A DNA stretch of 36,946 bases from UMGS902 sp045538895 (GTDB lineage: Bacteria; Bacillota; Clostridia; Oscillospirales; CAG-272): contig JAZQEH010000085.1 in the NCBI GenBank assembly GCA_045538895.1, positions 1-36,946 of the forward strand, in the 5' to 3' direction. Made by a program: the position numbers and the translations under genes. Each line of letters begins with the position of its first letter. Positions within the stretch are counted from its first letter, which is position 1. The notes beneath the pieces were generated by a model. That model searched no databases. It had not been told where the DNA came from and saw nothing but the letters and a program-made list of their open reading frames with translations. Shown one piece after another: positions 16,018-23,904 of the stretch.

Positions 16018-17253
16018 ATGCCACAGATTCCTGATAGCGGTAAGAACAATATTCGCCGTAGGGCTATAAAGAATCCTGATGATTTTACCGTAACAAAAAC
16101 TGATGTTCATACGGTTGCTCCCAAGAGTCCTGCTATGCCGCCACGTAAAAGAAAGGCACGCAAAAAAACGTCTGTAGGTAAATACATAGCACGTACGTTT
16201 ATTACTATAGGTGTTGTGCTTGCACTTGTTGTTTATGTAGTTTTCTCGCTTGTTTCCACTGTTGCAAACGGTCCAAGCGTTACAATGCGTGACCAGCTTG
16301 TGCTTATGGCAATGCAGGCAAGCGCAACCAAATGGGTGCCGGGACTGTTTTTGCCCAAAGAAACCGTTGATAAGATTGTTGCGGACAGTAAAAAGATAAA
16401 CACAGAGGTTATCGCACTTGACGATTACGTTAATAACGATAGTTCGGGTGAAATTACGCAAGACGTTGATCCGTGGGAAAAAGCGATTGACGGAATGCTT
16501 TATGAAACGATCAACGGAAAGACATACAAGGCATATGTGCTGATAGTAAAAGATCCATCACGTGTCTATGTAGGTACGTCGAGCGATTATAAGAGCAAAA
16601 AGCCCGGTATGGATATATTTAATGTTGCTAAAAAATACAATGCGGTTGCCGCAATCAACGGCGGTGAGTTCAGCGATCCGGGTGGAGTCGGTGACGGAAG
16701 CGCTCCTCTTGGAATAACCTATTCCGAGGGAAGGCTTATGTGGAATGACGGCTATACAAACCGTACCTTTATAGGAATTGACAAGGATAACAAACTTGTT
16801 GTTTCTGAGGGAATGACTAAAGCACAATCGGAAAAACTGAATATCCGTGACGGTGTTTGTTTCCAGACCGGGAACGTTCTTATTACAAACGAGGACGGAA
16901 ATCTCAAGCTTCACCGTGCAGACAGTAACACAGGAACCGCACAGCGCACCGCAATCGGTCAAAGAGCGGACGGTAGCCTTATTCTGCTTGTTACAGACGG
17001 ACGCACTGCTTCCAGCATTGGTGCAACACATAATGATGTAATCGACATTATGGTAAGCTACGGTGCGATTACGGCGGGCATGCTTGATGGCGGTTCTTCT
17101 TCAATGATGTATTACGAGAACTATTTTGATAAATACGGATACGATACGGCTTCTCTTGACCAATATCAATTAAGAGGACTTGTAAACAAGTATAAGGCAT
17201 TTACAAAGCCCCGCTCCATTCCGACATACTTTATTGTGGGAGGGGAAAAGTAA
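16018..17253 (+). CDS. Membrane-anchored phosphodiester glycosidase (NAGPA) domain protein
   Basis: The 411-residue protein has a basic cytoplasmic tail, a single membrane helix at about residues 58-83 (FITIGVVLALVVYVVFSL), and an external domain with the NAGPA/PF09992 hallmarks AAINGGEFSDPGG near 211 and MLDGGSSSMMYYEN near 355. Bacterial members are linked to cell-surface or exopolysaccharide glycans by cleaving sugar-1-phosphate diesters; the substrate here is unknown. GAAAGGA lies nine bases before the ATG. It sits between the GT2-GtrA gene and an anchored unknown gene, whose start overlaps this stop (TAATG), so the three look like one envelope operon. Confidence 0.88.
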   Translation: MPQIPDSGKNNIRRRAIKNPDDFTVTKTDVHTVAPKSPAMPPRKRKARKKTSVGKYIARTFITIGVVLALVVYVVFSLVSTVANGPSVTMRDQLVLMAMQASATKWVPGLFLPKETVDKIVADSKKINTEVIALDDYVNNDSSGEITQDVDPWEKAIDGMLYETINGKTYKAYVLIVKDPSRVYVGTSSDYKSKKPGMDIFNVAKKYNAVAAINGGEFSDPGGVGDGSAPLGITYSEGRLMWNDGYTNRTFIGIDKDNKLVVSEGMTKAQSEKLNIRDGVCFQTGNVLITNEDGNLKLHRADSNTGTAQRTAIGQRADGSLILLVTDGRTASSIGATHNDVIDIMVSYGAITAGMLDGGSSSMMYYENYFDKYGYDTASLDQYQLRGLVNKYKAFTKPRSIPTYFIVGGEK

Positions 17254-18320
17254 TGAAAAAGAAGTTTTCTGCATTTTATGCAGTTTTGATTGTAATTGTT
17301 ATTCTGACCGTTATAGCCACCGAGGTTGGAAAGGTTTATTTAAAGGATTTACTTGTTGATTATGAGGATTCGCAATACAAATATGTCGCCGAAGACTTTT
17401 TTGAAAATAACTTTGCTTCTGGTGACGCAAAGACTCTTGCAGAATTATTTGGAGCGCAAATACCAAGATTTGAAACTGCAGATCGCTTTGAGAAATTTTT
17501 ATCAGGAATAACCGAGGGCAAGGAGTTGAAATTGCAGCTTACTACCGTTGGACTAAATGAGGATAAGGTTTATAACGTTATCTGCGATGACGTGAAATTT
17601 GCCACGTTTACACTCGAAAAAACAGAAGAAAAGAGCAAATATAACTTTGACCTTTATAGACCTTCGGAAGTGGTGTTCAACGAAAACCTGTTTGAATCCT
17701 ATTCAATAGAGGTGCCGCTTGATTATACCGTGAACGTAAACGGCTTTACTACGGACAGTTCATATTCAAACGGTGACAGAATACCTACATCATCGCATGA
17801 ATTTATGCCTGACGGTGTTGAGGGTATTACATATACAACCTATGCGTTTGAAAACTTGTGTGGCACTCCTGAGTTTACTGTACTTTCGAAGGATGGGGAA
17901 AGCTGCAATATCAGTGAAAGTGAAGACGGTGTATTCCGTGCGGATATTGCGTATGATGCAAAGCTCGAGGCGGAATTTGCCGATTACGTTATAGAGGCAA
18001 CAAAGGCATACGCTTGCTATATGCAAAAGGATGCAAACTTTGGCAAAATCGGCAAGTATATGGATCCGTCATCACAGCTTTACAAGAATATAAAGACTTC
18101 GCCAAACTGGATGGTTATAACTCATGACAGCTATGATTTTGAAAATGCGGTTGCATCTGAGTTTTTCGCTTACAGTGAAGATGTTTTTTCATGCAGGGTT
18201 AAGGTTGTACACGTATTGAAGTATAGACGTCTTGAAGACTTCAGGGATACTATTGATATGACGTGGTATTTACGAAAAGTTGACGGAAAATATTTAATTT
18301 ACAATTCCTATACAAATTAA
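17253..18320 (+). CDS. Unrecognised membrane-anchored extracytoplasmic protein
   Basis: The 355-residue protein has one N-terminal membrane segment (about residues 8-24) and a long external part with no Cys cluster or enzyme motif that I recognise. The segment YVAEDFFENNFASGDAKTLAELF after the helix, and a later block near 245-350, each resemble the layout of small NTF2-like or DUF4878-type domains, but this is only shape-level similarity. The start codon shares a base with the stop of the NAGPA-domain gene (TAATG), implying translational coupling and a joint role at the cell surface. Function not assigned. Confidence 0.8.
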   Translation: MKKKFSAFYAVLIVIVILTVIATEVGKVYLKDLLVDYEDSQYKYVAEDFFENNFASGDAKTLAELFGAQIPRFETADRFEKFLSGITEGKELKLQLTTVGLNEDKVYNVICDDVKFATFTLEKTEEKSKYNFDLYRPSEVVFNENLFESYSIEVPLDYTVNVNGFTTDSSYSNGDRIPTSSHEFMPDGVEGITYTTYAFENLCGTPEFTVLSKDGESCNISESEDGVFRADIAYDAKLEAEFADYVIEATKAYACYMQKDANFGKIGKYMDPSSQLYKNIKTSPNWMVITHDSYDFENAVASEFFAYSEDVFSCRVKVVHVLKYRRLEDFRDTIDMTWYLRKVDGKYLIYNSYTN

Positions 18321-18343
18321 CTTTTTCTTTGGTAAAAAGTTAA
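18317..18343 (+). repeat. AT-rich inverted repeat at the end of the envelope operon
   Basis: TTAACTTTTT and AAAAAGTTAA form a perfect 10-bp stem with a 7-base loop, overlapping the stop codon of the gene ending at 18320. It has little GC and no following T-run, so it is at best a weak terminator. Confidence 0.45.
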
Positions 18344-18344
18344 T

Positions 18345-18374
18345 AGAATTTTAGCCTTGCTTTTGCCCATACTA
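18345..18374 (+). promoter_or_regulatory. Candidate forespore (sigma-G/F-like) promoter for pdaA
   Basis: CATACTA (18368-18374) matches the sigma-G -10 pattern, with AGAATT 17 bases upstream as a partial -35. The location 30 bases before pdaA and the known forespore expression of pdaA in Bacillus support it. Confidence 0.4.
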
Positions 18375-18404
18375 TTATCGTGACGGTCACAAAGGAAAAG
18401 CAAT

Positions 18405-19178
18405 ATGGCAGTAAAGCACATTTGTGCGTTTGTGCTTGCAACCGTTCTTTTTGTATCGTTTCCGATTGATTCATTCGCAGTAAACGAGGTCAGTTGGTAT
18501 TTTAAAAAGAACAGCGAGCATAAGCAGCCGTCTCTTGACAAGGAACTTGAGTTTATCAATAATTACAGTTGCTATTATCTTGACAAAAAACACGGTGACG
18601 AGGATACAGACAAGGTTATATATTTAACCTTTGATGCAGGATACGAAAACGGAAATATTGAGAGAATACTTGATGTTTTAAAAGAGAAAAAAGTGCAGGG
18701 CGCGTTTTTTGTCTTGGGGCATCTGGTTGATAAAAACACAGAGCTTGTTAAGCGTATGGCAAACGAGGGACATCTTGTGTGCAACCACACGGTGTCGCAT
18801 AAAAATATGGCTAAGATTACCGATGCTGCCGAATTTAAAAATGAACTTGTAAAACTCGAAGAACTGTATTACGAAAAAACGGGCGGAGAAATTGCTAAAT
18901 TCTATCGACCGCCCGAGGGACGTTTTACAGAGGAAAACCTTAAAATTCTTGAACAGATGGGATACAAAACCGTGCTATGGAGCTTTGCATATGCCGATTG
19001 GGACAATAACAAACAGTTGTCACCTGCGAGTGCTATGGAAAAACTCATAAACGGAACCCACAATGGCGAGATTTTACTTCTTCATCCCACTTCAAAGACA
19101 AACGCTGATATTTTGAGTAAACTTATAGATGTTTGGACAGAGATGGGATACAGGTTCGGCACATTGAATGAACTATAG
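18405..19178 (+). CDS. pdaA: Sporulation polysaccharide deacetylase, PdaA-like
   Basis: PdaA de-N-acetylates muramic acid so that muramic-delta-lactam can form in spore cortex peptidoglycan. The 257-residue protein has a signal peptide (about 1-26) and a NodB domain with TFDAGYENGN near residue 75, the metal motif HTVSH near 127-131, the RPPEGRF motif near 163 and LLLHPTS near 225. The TFDAG form and RPPEGRF are typical of the PdaA subgroup rather than general chitin deacetylases. AAAGGA precedes the ATG. A strong terminator follows, and the spoIIIA operon lies next, which supports a sporulation role. Confidence 0.9.
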   Translation: MAVKHICAFVLATVLFVSFPIDSFAVNEVSWYFKKNSEHKQPSLDKELEFINNYSCYYLDKKHGDEDTDKVIYLTFDAGYENGNIERILDVLKEKKVQGAFFVLGHLVDKNTELVKRMANEGHLVCNHTVSHKNMAKITDAAEFKNELVKLEELYYEKTGGEIAKFYRPPEGRFTEENLKILEQMGYKTVLWSFAYADWDNNKQLSPASAMEKLINGTHNGEILLLHPTSKTNADILSKLIDVWTEMGYRFGTLNEL

Positions 19179-19184
19179 TCATTT

Positions 19185-19214
19185 CACCACCGCAAATGCG
19201 GTGGTGTTTTTTTT
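19185..19214 (+). terminator. Intrinsic terminator after pdaA
   Basis: A perfect 9-bp stem (CACCACCGC with GCGGTGGTG) around AAAT is followed by eight T. It separates pdaA from spoIIIAC. Confidence 0.95.
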
Positions 19215-19244
19215 GTAATAGTTTATAGACAAGCATCATACAAA
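19215..19244 (+). promoter_or_regulatory. Candidate mother-cell (sigma-E-like) promoter for spoIIIAC-AH
   Basis: CATACAAA (19237-19244) is close to the sigma-E -10 consensus, with a poorer -35 candidate GTAATAG 15 bases upstream. It lies 31 bases before spoIIIAC and directly after the pdaA terminator. SpoIIIA is under sigma-E control in Bacillus. Confidence 0.45.
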
Positions 19245-19275
19245 TTAGTATAGGTTAAAAAATGCGAGGAAGAAT

Positions 19276-19470
19276 ATGGATATAACGCTTGTCTATAAGG
19301 TGATTGGGGTTGGAATTATAGTCATGTTTTCAGGACTTGTGCTTGATAAAGCAGACAGAAAAGAGCAATCAATGCTTATTTCAATTTCCGGAATTATAGC
19401 GGTTTTGCTGATGCTCACCGACAAACTTTCGGAGCTTTTTGAAAAAATCAAGATCATTTTCGGTATATGA
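19276..19470 (+). CDS. spoIIIAC: Stage III sporulation protein AC
   Basis: This 64-residue protein has two hydrophobic helices separated by LDKADRKEQSM, the recognisable SpoIIIAC arrangement and length. It is an integral membrane part of the SpoIIIA-SpoIIQ channel between mother cell and forespore. GAGGAAG precedes the ATG. Its last bases overlap spoIIIAD by four (ATGA). It is the first gene of the operon here. Confidence 0.93.
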   Translation: MDITLVYKVIGVGIIVMFSGLVLDKADRKEQSMLISISGIIAVLLMLTDKLSELFEKIKIIFGI

Positions 19471-19853
19471 CGGTGTTTGTTAACATTTGTGCTATAGCGG
19501 CAATTTGCAGTACGGTGGTGCTGATGATTGCAAAAGGCGAAAAAGAGCTTTCGTTGCTGCTTTCTACGGTTATATACATACTTGTAATGATATATGCGAT
19601 AACTCGTACAGGAGCTTTTTTTGATGCCGTAAAAGAAGGTATTGGAGTCGTAAGTATTCCTAATATGGATCTGATTTTAAAGTGCGGAGGAATCGGAATC
19701 ATTTCATCAATCACGGCTGTGATTTGTGAAAACAGCGGTCAAAAAGGAATGGCATGTGCTATAGAAACTCTTGCAGTGATAGAAATAATAGGATTATGCG
19801 TTCCTCTTGGGGCAGAACTGTTGGATTTTGTCTATAAACTTTTGGGTGAATAA
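19467..19853 (+). CDS. spoIIIAD: Stage III sporulation protein AD
   Basis: The 128-residue multi-pass membrane protein, with features such as KCGGIGIISSITAVICENSGQ, has the usual length and position of SpoIIIAD. It is a membrane component of the SpoIIIA feeding channel. The start overlaps spoIIIAC and the stop is one base before spoIIIAE. Confidence 0.93.
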   Translation: MTVFVNICAIAAICSTVVLMIAKGEKELSLLLSTVIYILVMIYAITRTGAFFDAVKEGIGVVSIPNMDLILKCGGIGIISSITAVICENSGQKGMACAIETLAVIEIIGLCVPLGAELLDFVYKLLGE

Positions 19854-19854
19854 A

Positions 19855-20898
19855 ATGAACGTTGAATATACCGATATTATAAATAAAGCAAAAAGTCAGG
19901 TGGGAACCGAAAAAGCGAAAGAGCTTTTAGAGGAATTATCAATTTCTCCGCCTTTTGAGGAGCCTTATGAAGCCACTCTCACAGAATTGATGAGGATGGT
20001 AGATCTCAATGTTTCGGAGCCTGTGAAAATATTCAAAACATTGACAATTATAATCTTGGTTTTTGTTGTTTTTGAGTTTTTAAAACCTGTTTTGGGTAAA
20101 ACCTCTATCAAGAGTGCAGTTAAATACGTAATGCTTATTACTGTAGCCGTTTTCTTTGTTTTGCCTATGTACAAGCTTATCATTAGTGCAGGAGCATACA
20201 TAAAGGATATTTCAGTGTTTATGGGGGTACTTGCGCCCACAGCGGGTATTCTTATCGCAAGCGGAGGCAATGCGGCGGCTGCAAATGCACAGAACACATT
20301 TTTTTCGCTATTTCTTAGCGGTAGCCAGATTGTCCTTAACGTTATAGTGCCATCGGTTTTGGCATTTATGTTCGGTCTTGCGGTAATTGACATTCTTTCA
20401 CGTGAGGGAAAGCTGGTTACGCTTTCGTTATTTGTAAAAAACACATTATTCGGCGTATTCGCATTTTCGGTTTCATTGTTTTATTTGTTTATAAGCGTAC
20501 TAAGTAAGGCAGCAAGCGGAATGGACGGTATTTTTGCACGTACGTTACGTTTGATGATAGGAAACGCTATTCCTATTGTCGGCGGCACGGTAAGCGAATC
20601 TCTCAAATTTGTTGCAAGCGGAATGGTTAACGTGAAAAATACAATCGGTGTATCTGCGGTTGCATTTGTACTTTTGATGTTTTTACCGATATTGATACTG
20701 CTATGGGGCGGAGGCGTCTTACTTAACCTGTTCTCGTTTGTTTGCGATTATTTTTCTGTTTCCGAGTTAAAGGGAATACTGATGCATATAAAATATACAC
20801 TTGATTTTGCTTTGGCGGCATATGCCGTGATAGCGATATCTGCCATACTTAATTTAAATGCTTTTATTGGTGTACTGCCTATGGCAGTTTCAGGATAG
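19855..20898 (+). CDS. spoIIIAE: Stage III sporulation protein AE
   Basis: This 347-residue protein is the largest membrane component of the channel, with a soluble N-terminal stretch (1-60) and about seven to eight hydrophobic segments. The ATG at 19855 starts right after the spoIIIAD stop, with GGTGA upstream inside spoIIIAD; a longer in-frame ATG at 19807 lies inside spoIIIAD and is rejected. Motifs such as GNAIPIVGGTVSESLKFV fit the family. Confidence 0.93.
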   Translation: MNVEYTDIINKAKSQVGTEKAKELLEELSISPPFEEPYEATLTELMRMVDLNVSEPVKIFKTLTIIILVFVVFEFLKPVLGKTSIKSAVKYVMLITVAVFFVLPMYKLIISAGAYIKDISVFMGVLAPTAGILIASGGNAAAANAQNTFFSLFLSGSQIVLNVIVPSVLAFMFGLAVIDILSREGKLVTLSLFVKNTLFGVFAFSVSLFYLFISVLSKAASGMDGIFARTLRLMIGNAIPIVGGTVSESLKFVASGMVNVKNTIGVSAVAFVLLMFLPILILLWGGGVLLNLFSFVCDYFSVSELKGILMHIKYTLDFALAAYAVIAISAILNLNAFIGVLPMAVSG

Positions 20899-20901
20899 GT
20901 T

Positions 20902-21351
20902 ATGTTTGTTTTATGTGCGGTTATAGCGTTTGCGGGCGGTATTGTCAAACTCATTACAGAAGCTTCGGGAGAAACACATATCGCTAAAGCTATAAGCAGT
21001 GTAGTCGGAGCAGTTTTGTTGCTTACGTTTCTTCAGGGTACCTTTGAAAACAGCCTTCCCGAAATCAAGTTTGAGTTTTCTGCCTGCGACTATCAGGATG
21101 TAAGTAACAATGCTATAAAGGATATAGTAGAAGAAAGTGCAAAAATAATTGAAAATCATCTTTGCGACGGTATAAATGAAAAGTTCGGTGTAAAGCCCAG
21201 ATCATGTGAAATTTCAATCAATGATGCGGATTTTAGTGTTGAATATGCGAAAGTAGTCATAGGGCGTAATGATACAATGATAAGCGTGTATGGGATAAAG
21301 AATCATGTGAAAAGGGAATACGGGATAGATGCAGAGGTAGTTTTTGAATGA
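20902..21351 (+). CDS. spoIIIAF: Stage III sporulation protein AF
   Basis: The 149-residue protein has two N-terminal membrane helices (about 1-16 and 30-47) and a soluble C-terminal domain facing the space between the cells, the known SpoIIIAF layout. It begins three bases after spoIIIAE and overlaps spoIIIAG by four bases. Order in the operon supports the name. Confidence 0.88.
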   Translation: MFVLCAVIAFAGGIVKLITEASGETHIAKAISSVVGAVLLLTFLQGTFENSLPEIKFEFSACDYQDVSNNAIKDIVEESAKIIENHLCDGINEKFGVKPRSCEISINDADFSVEYAKVVIGRNDTMISVYGIKNHVKREYGIDAEVVFE

Positions 21352-21734
21352 ATGAGTATTTTAAAAAAATAGCGGGGAGTAGCTTTTTTGTACCCATAAT
21401 AATTATTATTCTGATTGCTATTGCAGTTTCTTCAATGATAGACAATGAGAACAAAACGCAAAGTCAGATTACAACCGAAAAGCAACTCGAGGAAATGTGT
21501 AATGCCATAACCGGTGTAGGGGACGCAAAGGTAATGATTACGTATGAAACGGTAGAGGCAGTAATTGCATTTGAAAACAAAAAACAGAATATTATAAAAG
21601 GGGTTGCGGTAGTTTGTGAGGGAGGCGGTAACCCCGATATACAATTAAAGCTTTACGAAATGATAAAGGCACTTTTCGGCTTGCCGAGTACCCGTATTAC
21701 GGTTTCGGAAAGGAGCGGTAATATTCTGTCATAA
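21348..21734 (+). CDS. spoIIIAG: Stage III sporulation protein AG
   Basis: The 128-residue protein has one N-terminal membrane helix (about 8-29) and a ring-building-motif-like domain containing GVGDAKVMITYE and GVAVVCEGGGNPDIQLKL, as in SpoIIIAG, which assembles into a large ring in the intermembrane space. It is much shorter than the roughly 229-residue Bacillus protein because the linker between helix and ring domain is short, a form common in Clostridia. The start is coupled to spoIIIAF. Confidence 0.93.
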   Translation: MNEYFKKIAGSSFFVPIIIIILIAIAVSSMIDNENKTQSQITTEKQLEEMCNAITGVGDAKVMITYETVEAVIAFENKKQNIIKGVAVVCEGGGNPDIQLKLYEMIKALFGLPSTRITVSERSGNILS

Positions 21735-21793
21735 AACGAACTTTGGGAAAATATAATTGTATCAGGTAAAACTTGAATCTTTCGGAGGACTAT

Positions 21794-22390
21794 ATGAAGA
21801 AACTTAATATTGATTTTGGCAAGATAGGTACGGCTTTTAAAAACACTTTGAAAAAAATAGGTTCAAAAAACTTTATGGTGTTACTTGCAATATTGGTAAT
21901 CGGTGTAGCTGTGTATGTAAACTATTTGTTGTTTACCGATCCTGTTGACACTATTGGCTACGGCGAAAACAATATGGAAGATACTTATTTTAACGAGATG
22001 GAAAACGGTAATACCGTTGTTGATGTAAACAACACAAAAGATACATATTTTTCTACCACGGTACTAAGCCGTCAGAAGGCACGTGATGAGGCACTTGGTG
22101 TTTTACAAACCGTTGTAGAAAGCAACGAAGCACTTGAAGCCACAAAAACCCAGGCATTTGCCGACATTTCGCAAATCGCCAAGGATATTGAAAGCGAGTC
22201 CAATATTGAAACGTTAGTGGAGGCAAAGGGCTTTGAGGACTGCGTTGCCGTTGTAAGCGGCGGAACTGCCAATATAGTTGTAAAGAGTAGTGGGCTGCTT
22301 GCGAACGATATAGCCCAGATTAACGAAATCGTTTATGAACAGTCAGGCATACTTCCGGTTGACGTAAGAATCGTTGAACGTGCTGAATAA
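21794..22390 (+). CDS. spoIIIAH: Stage III sporulation protein AH
   Basis: The 198-residue protein has a membrane helix at about 25-46 and an extracellular YscJ/FliF-like domain with the conserved block SRQKARDEALGVL and a C-terminal GILPVDVRIVE strand. SpoIIIAH binds SpoIIQ on the forespore side. The ATG at 21794 follows GGAGG (21784-21788); an in-frame TTG at 21773 is rejected. It ends at a strong terminator. spoIIQ itself is not in the window. Confidence 0.95.
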   Translation: MKKLNIDFGKIGTAFKNTLKKIGSKNFMVLLAILVIGVAVYVNYLLFTDPVDTIGYGENNMEDTYFNEMENGNTVVDVNNTKDTYFSTTVLSRQKARDEALGVLQTVVESNEALEATKTQAFADISQIAKDIESESNIETLVEAKGFEDCVAVVSGGTANIVVKSSGLLANDIAQINEIVYEQSGILPVDVRIVERAE

Positions 22391-22429
22391 AAAATACCGA
22401 GGAAACGTTTTGTTTCCTCGGTATTTTTT
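22389..22429. terminator. Bidirectional terminator between spoIIIAH and the DUF1540 gene
   Basis: An 18-bp stem built on TACCGAGGAAAC and GTTTCCTCGGTA, flanked by A-run and T-run, begins inside the spoIIIAH stop codon and reaches the stop codon of the opposing gene. Confidence 0.93.
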
Positions 22430-22613
22430 ACATGGATGTGGTAGAGGCTTTCGCTTCAAACGAATGACAGTCTGTACACTGTGTTACTGTGGGATTCTCT
22501 TCGTGAGTAACTACCTTGATTTTTTCAAGTGAGCAGTAGTTCTTGTCACAGCAGTGGTGCTTGCACTGGTTTACAGTACATTCGATACACATATTTGCGT
22601 TGTGATTATCCAT
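22428..22613 (-). CDS. DUF1540 cysteine-rich small protein
   Basis: The 61-residue protein contains CIECTVNQCKHHCCDKNYCSL and a later CTDCHSFE, the spaced cysteine pattern of DUF1540 (PF07561), a small putative metal-binding family common in sporulating Clostridia. No enzymatic role is known. AAGGT precedes the ATG. It stands alone on the minus strand, between the spoIIIA terminator and the ROK gene. A short palindrome GTAAGCTTAC (22630-22639) lies upstream, with no clear sigma-A promoter. Confidence 0.88.
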   Translation of the reverse strand: MDNHNANMCIECTVNQCKHHCCDKNYCSLEKIKVVTHEENPTVTQCTDCHSFEAKASTTSM

Positions 22614-22700
22614 ACCTTGACCCTTTCTGTAAGCTTACTTACGGTAAAATTCTGATTAAGCTGACTTAACCAAAATTATTATTGGCAATAGGTAATAGAA

Positions 22701-23753
22701 TTATTCTTCACCGTCAAGAAGAGAGTCAAGCCAATTTTCGATTACACGGGAGATTATTGCATTCAGACTTTCGAGCGTTCCCGAATTGATTACAGAAAGC
22801 TCCGGACGGCGATCGTTTGCCCAACGCATTTCTGTGCATAGCGATGAATACAGCCTGTCTTTAAGAGGCGGCGAAAATACAAATTTGTCTGAACACAGAT
22901 AAATCTTATCCGGATCATATGCAACTGCTATAAATTTCAGCAAATCAAGTATAGGAGAAAAAACATCGTCAGCGTAACGTGCATCACGCATAAAGTTTGC
23001 GTAGGTAAGACCGGGTGCATATGGGATGTCGCCGAGTCTGCCGGCAAGGTTGTTAGCACCGCAAATGTAAGTGCCTGCGTCACAGGTGGTACATTCAATG
23101 CTATCACCCACAGAAAGGCATGCAAAAGAGCGTTCTCGGTAGTTTTTATCACTTTCGATGAGTCCTGCCGCACAAAGTCGGTTAGCATTGTCGATTACAA
23201 CGTTACTTTGTTTGAAAATTTTAGAAATGTTGTTCATCAGCTTGAGTGATGAAAGCTCGGGCATCATTGAAGATATAATTTTGTCATTTTCGGCGTCGTA
23301 TATTCCTGCAACAGATACGCCTATTCCCAACGCATGCTTGTTTTTGTAGTGCCCTTTTAATAGCTCTACTGCTTTTTTTAAGAAACTCACAAATTCATTT
23401 GATACATACATCGGTGAGTCGGTGCATCGGTATTCAATTTTGTCAAGAACGTTTCCTTCAAGGTCGGTTATATAGAATTTAAAGATGCGGGAAGCAATTT
23501 CAAAAACGGGAATAAGCCAATCATGCCTGATACGGAAAACCTCGGCACGGCGACCAGCTTTTTGCTCTGTGCTTTTTCCTCGCATAATAATTCCGCCTGC
23601 ACCTAAAACGCTGACGATTTTTCCGGCTGTCATAAGACTAAGACCGGTTTCTTCGGAAATCTCAAGCTTTGTGATATGCTTTTTTCTTGCTATAGCTTCA
23701 AGCACAAGACGTGCGTTTTCCCGACGTATAGATTTTAGTGAAAGTCGTGCCAT
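22701..23753 (-). CDS. ROK-family transcriptional regulator
   Basis: The 350-residue protein has an N-terminal winged helix-turn-helix (about 8-62, with KLEISEETGLSLMTAGKIV) and a ROK domain (about 80-345, with GIGVSVAGIYD near 143). The kinase-type catalytic Asp appears replaced by Asn189 (VIDNAN), and the CxCGxxGCxE zinc motif of typical ROK proteins is missing, so this is a regulator and not a sugar kinase. A GGAGG lies directly before the ATG. The promoter at 23788-23816 is bracketed by a 12-bp inverted repeat, suggesting autoregulation. No sugar-uptake or catabolic gene is adjacent, so the effector is unknown. Confidence 0.9.
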   Translation of the reverse strand: MARLSLKSIRRENARLVLEAIARKKHITKLEISEETGLSLMTAGKIVSVLGAGGIIMRGKSTEQKAGRRAEVFRIRHDWLIPVFEIASRIFKFYITDLEGNVLDKIEYRCTDSPMYVSNEFVSFLKKAVELLKGHYKNKHALGIGVSVAGIYDAENDKIISSMMPELSSLKLMNNISKIFKQSNVVIDNANRLCAAGLIESDKNYRERSFACLSVGDSIECTTCDAGTYICGANNLAGRLGDIPYAPGLTYANFMRDARYADDVFSPILDLLKFIAVAYDPDKIYLCSDKFVFSPPLKDRLYSSLCTEMRWANDRRPELSVINSGTLESLNAIISRVIENWLDSLLDGEE

Positions 23754-23780
23754 GTTCCCTCCAAAGTGTTTTTAAATGCT

Positions 23781-23827
23781 ATATAGAATTATACAGTATT
23801 TGTTTATCGGTGTCAATAATTCTATAT
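23781..23827. promoter_or_regulatory. Candidate operator: 12-bp inverted repeat around the ROK gene promoter
   Basis: ATATAGAATTAT (23781-23792) and ATAATTCTATAT (23816-23827) are perfect reverse complements, 35 bases apart start to start. On the minus strand one arm covers the -10 box and the other touches the first base of the -35 box. Confidence 0.65.
23788..23816 (-). promoter_or_regulatory. Consensus sigma-A promoter for the ROK gene
   Basis: TTGACA and TATAAT on the minus strand, both perfect, are separated by 17 bases. The ROK start codon is about 35 bases downstream. Confidence 0.88.
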
Positions 23828-23845
23828 TTTCCCTTGCACGGTTTT

Positions 23846-23875
23846 TGCATACCGGCATTACCAAAGGTCAATACT
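23846..23875 (+). promoter_or_regulatory. Candidate sigma-F/G-type promoter for sigG
   Basis: TGCATA (23846-23851) is an ideal forespore -35, followed after 17 bases by CAATACT, a poorer -10. It lies 30 bases before the sigG start codon. Confidence 0.35.
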
Positions 23876-23904
23876 TTTAGCAAACGATTTTTTAGGAGTT
23901 TGCC

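Noticed and set aside
18317..18343. Terminator after the gene ending at 18320
   Set aside because: The stem is almost only A and T and lacks a T-run, so it is listed as a repeat only.
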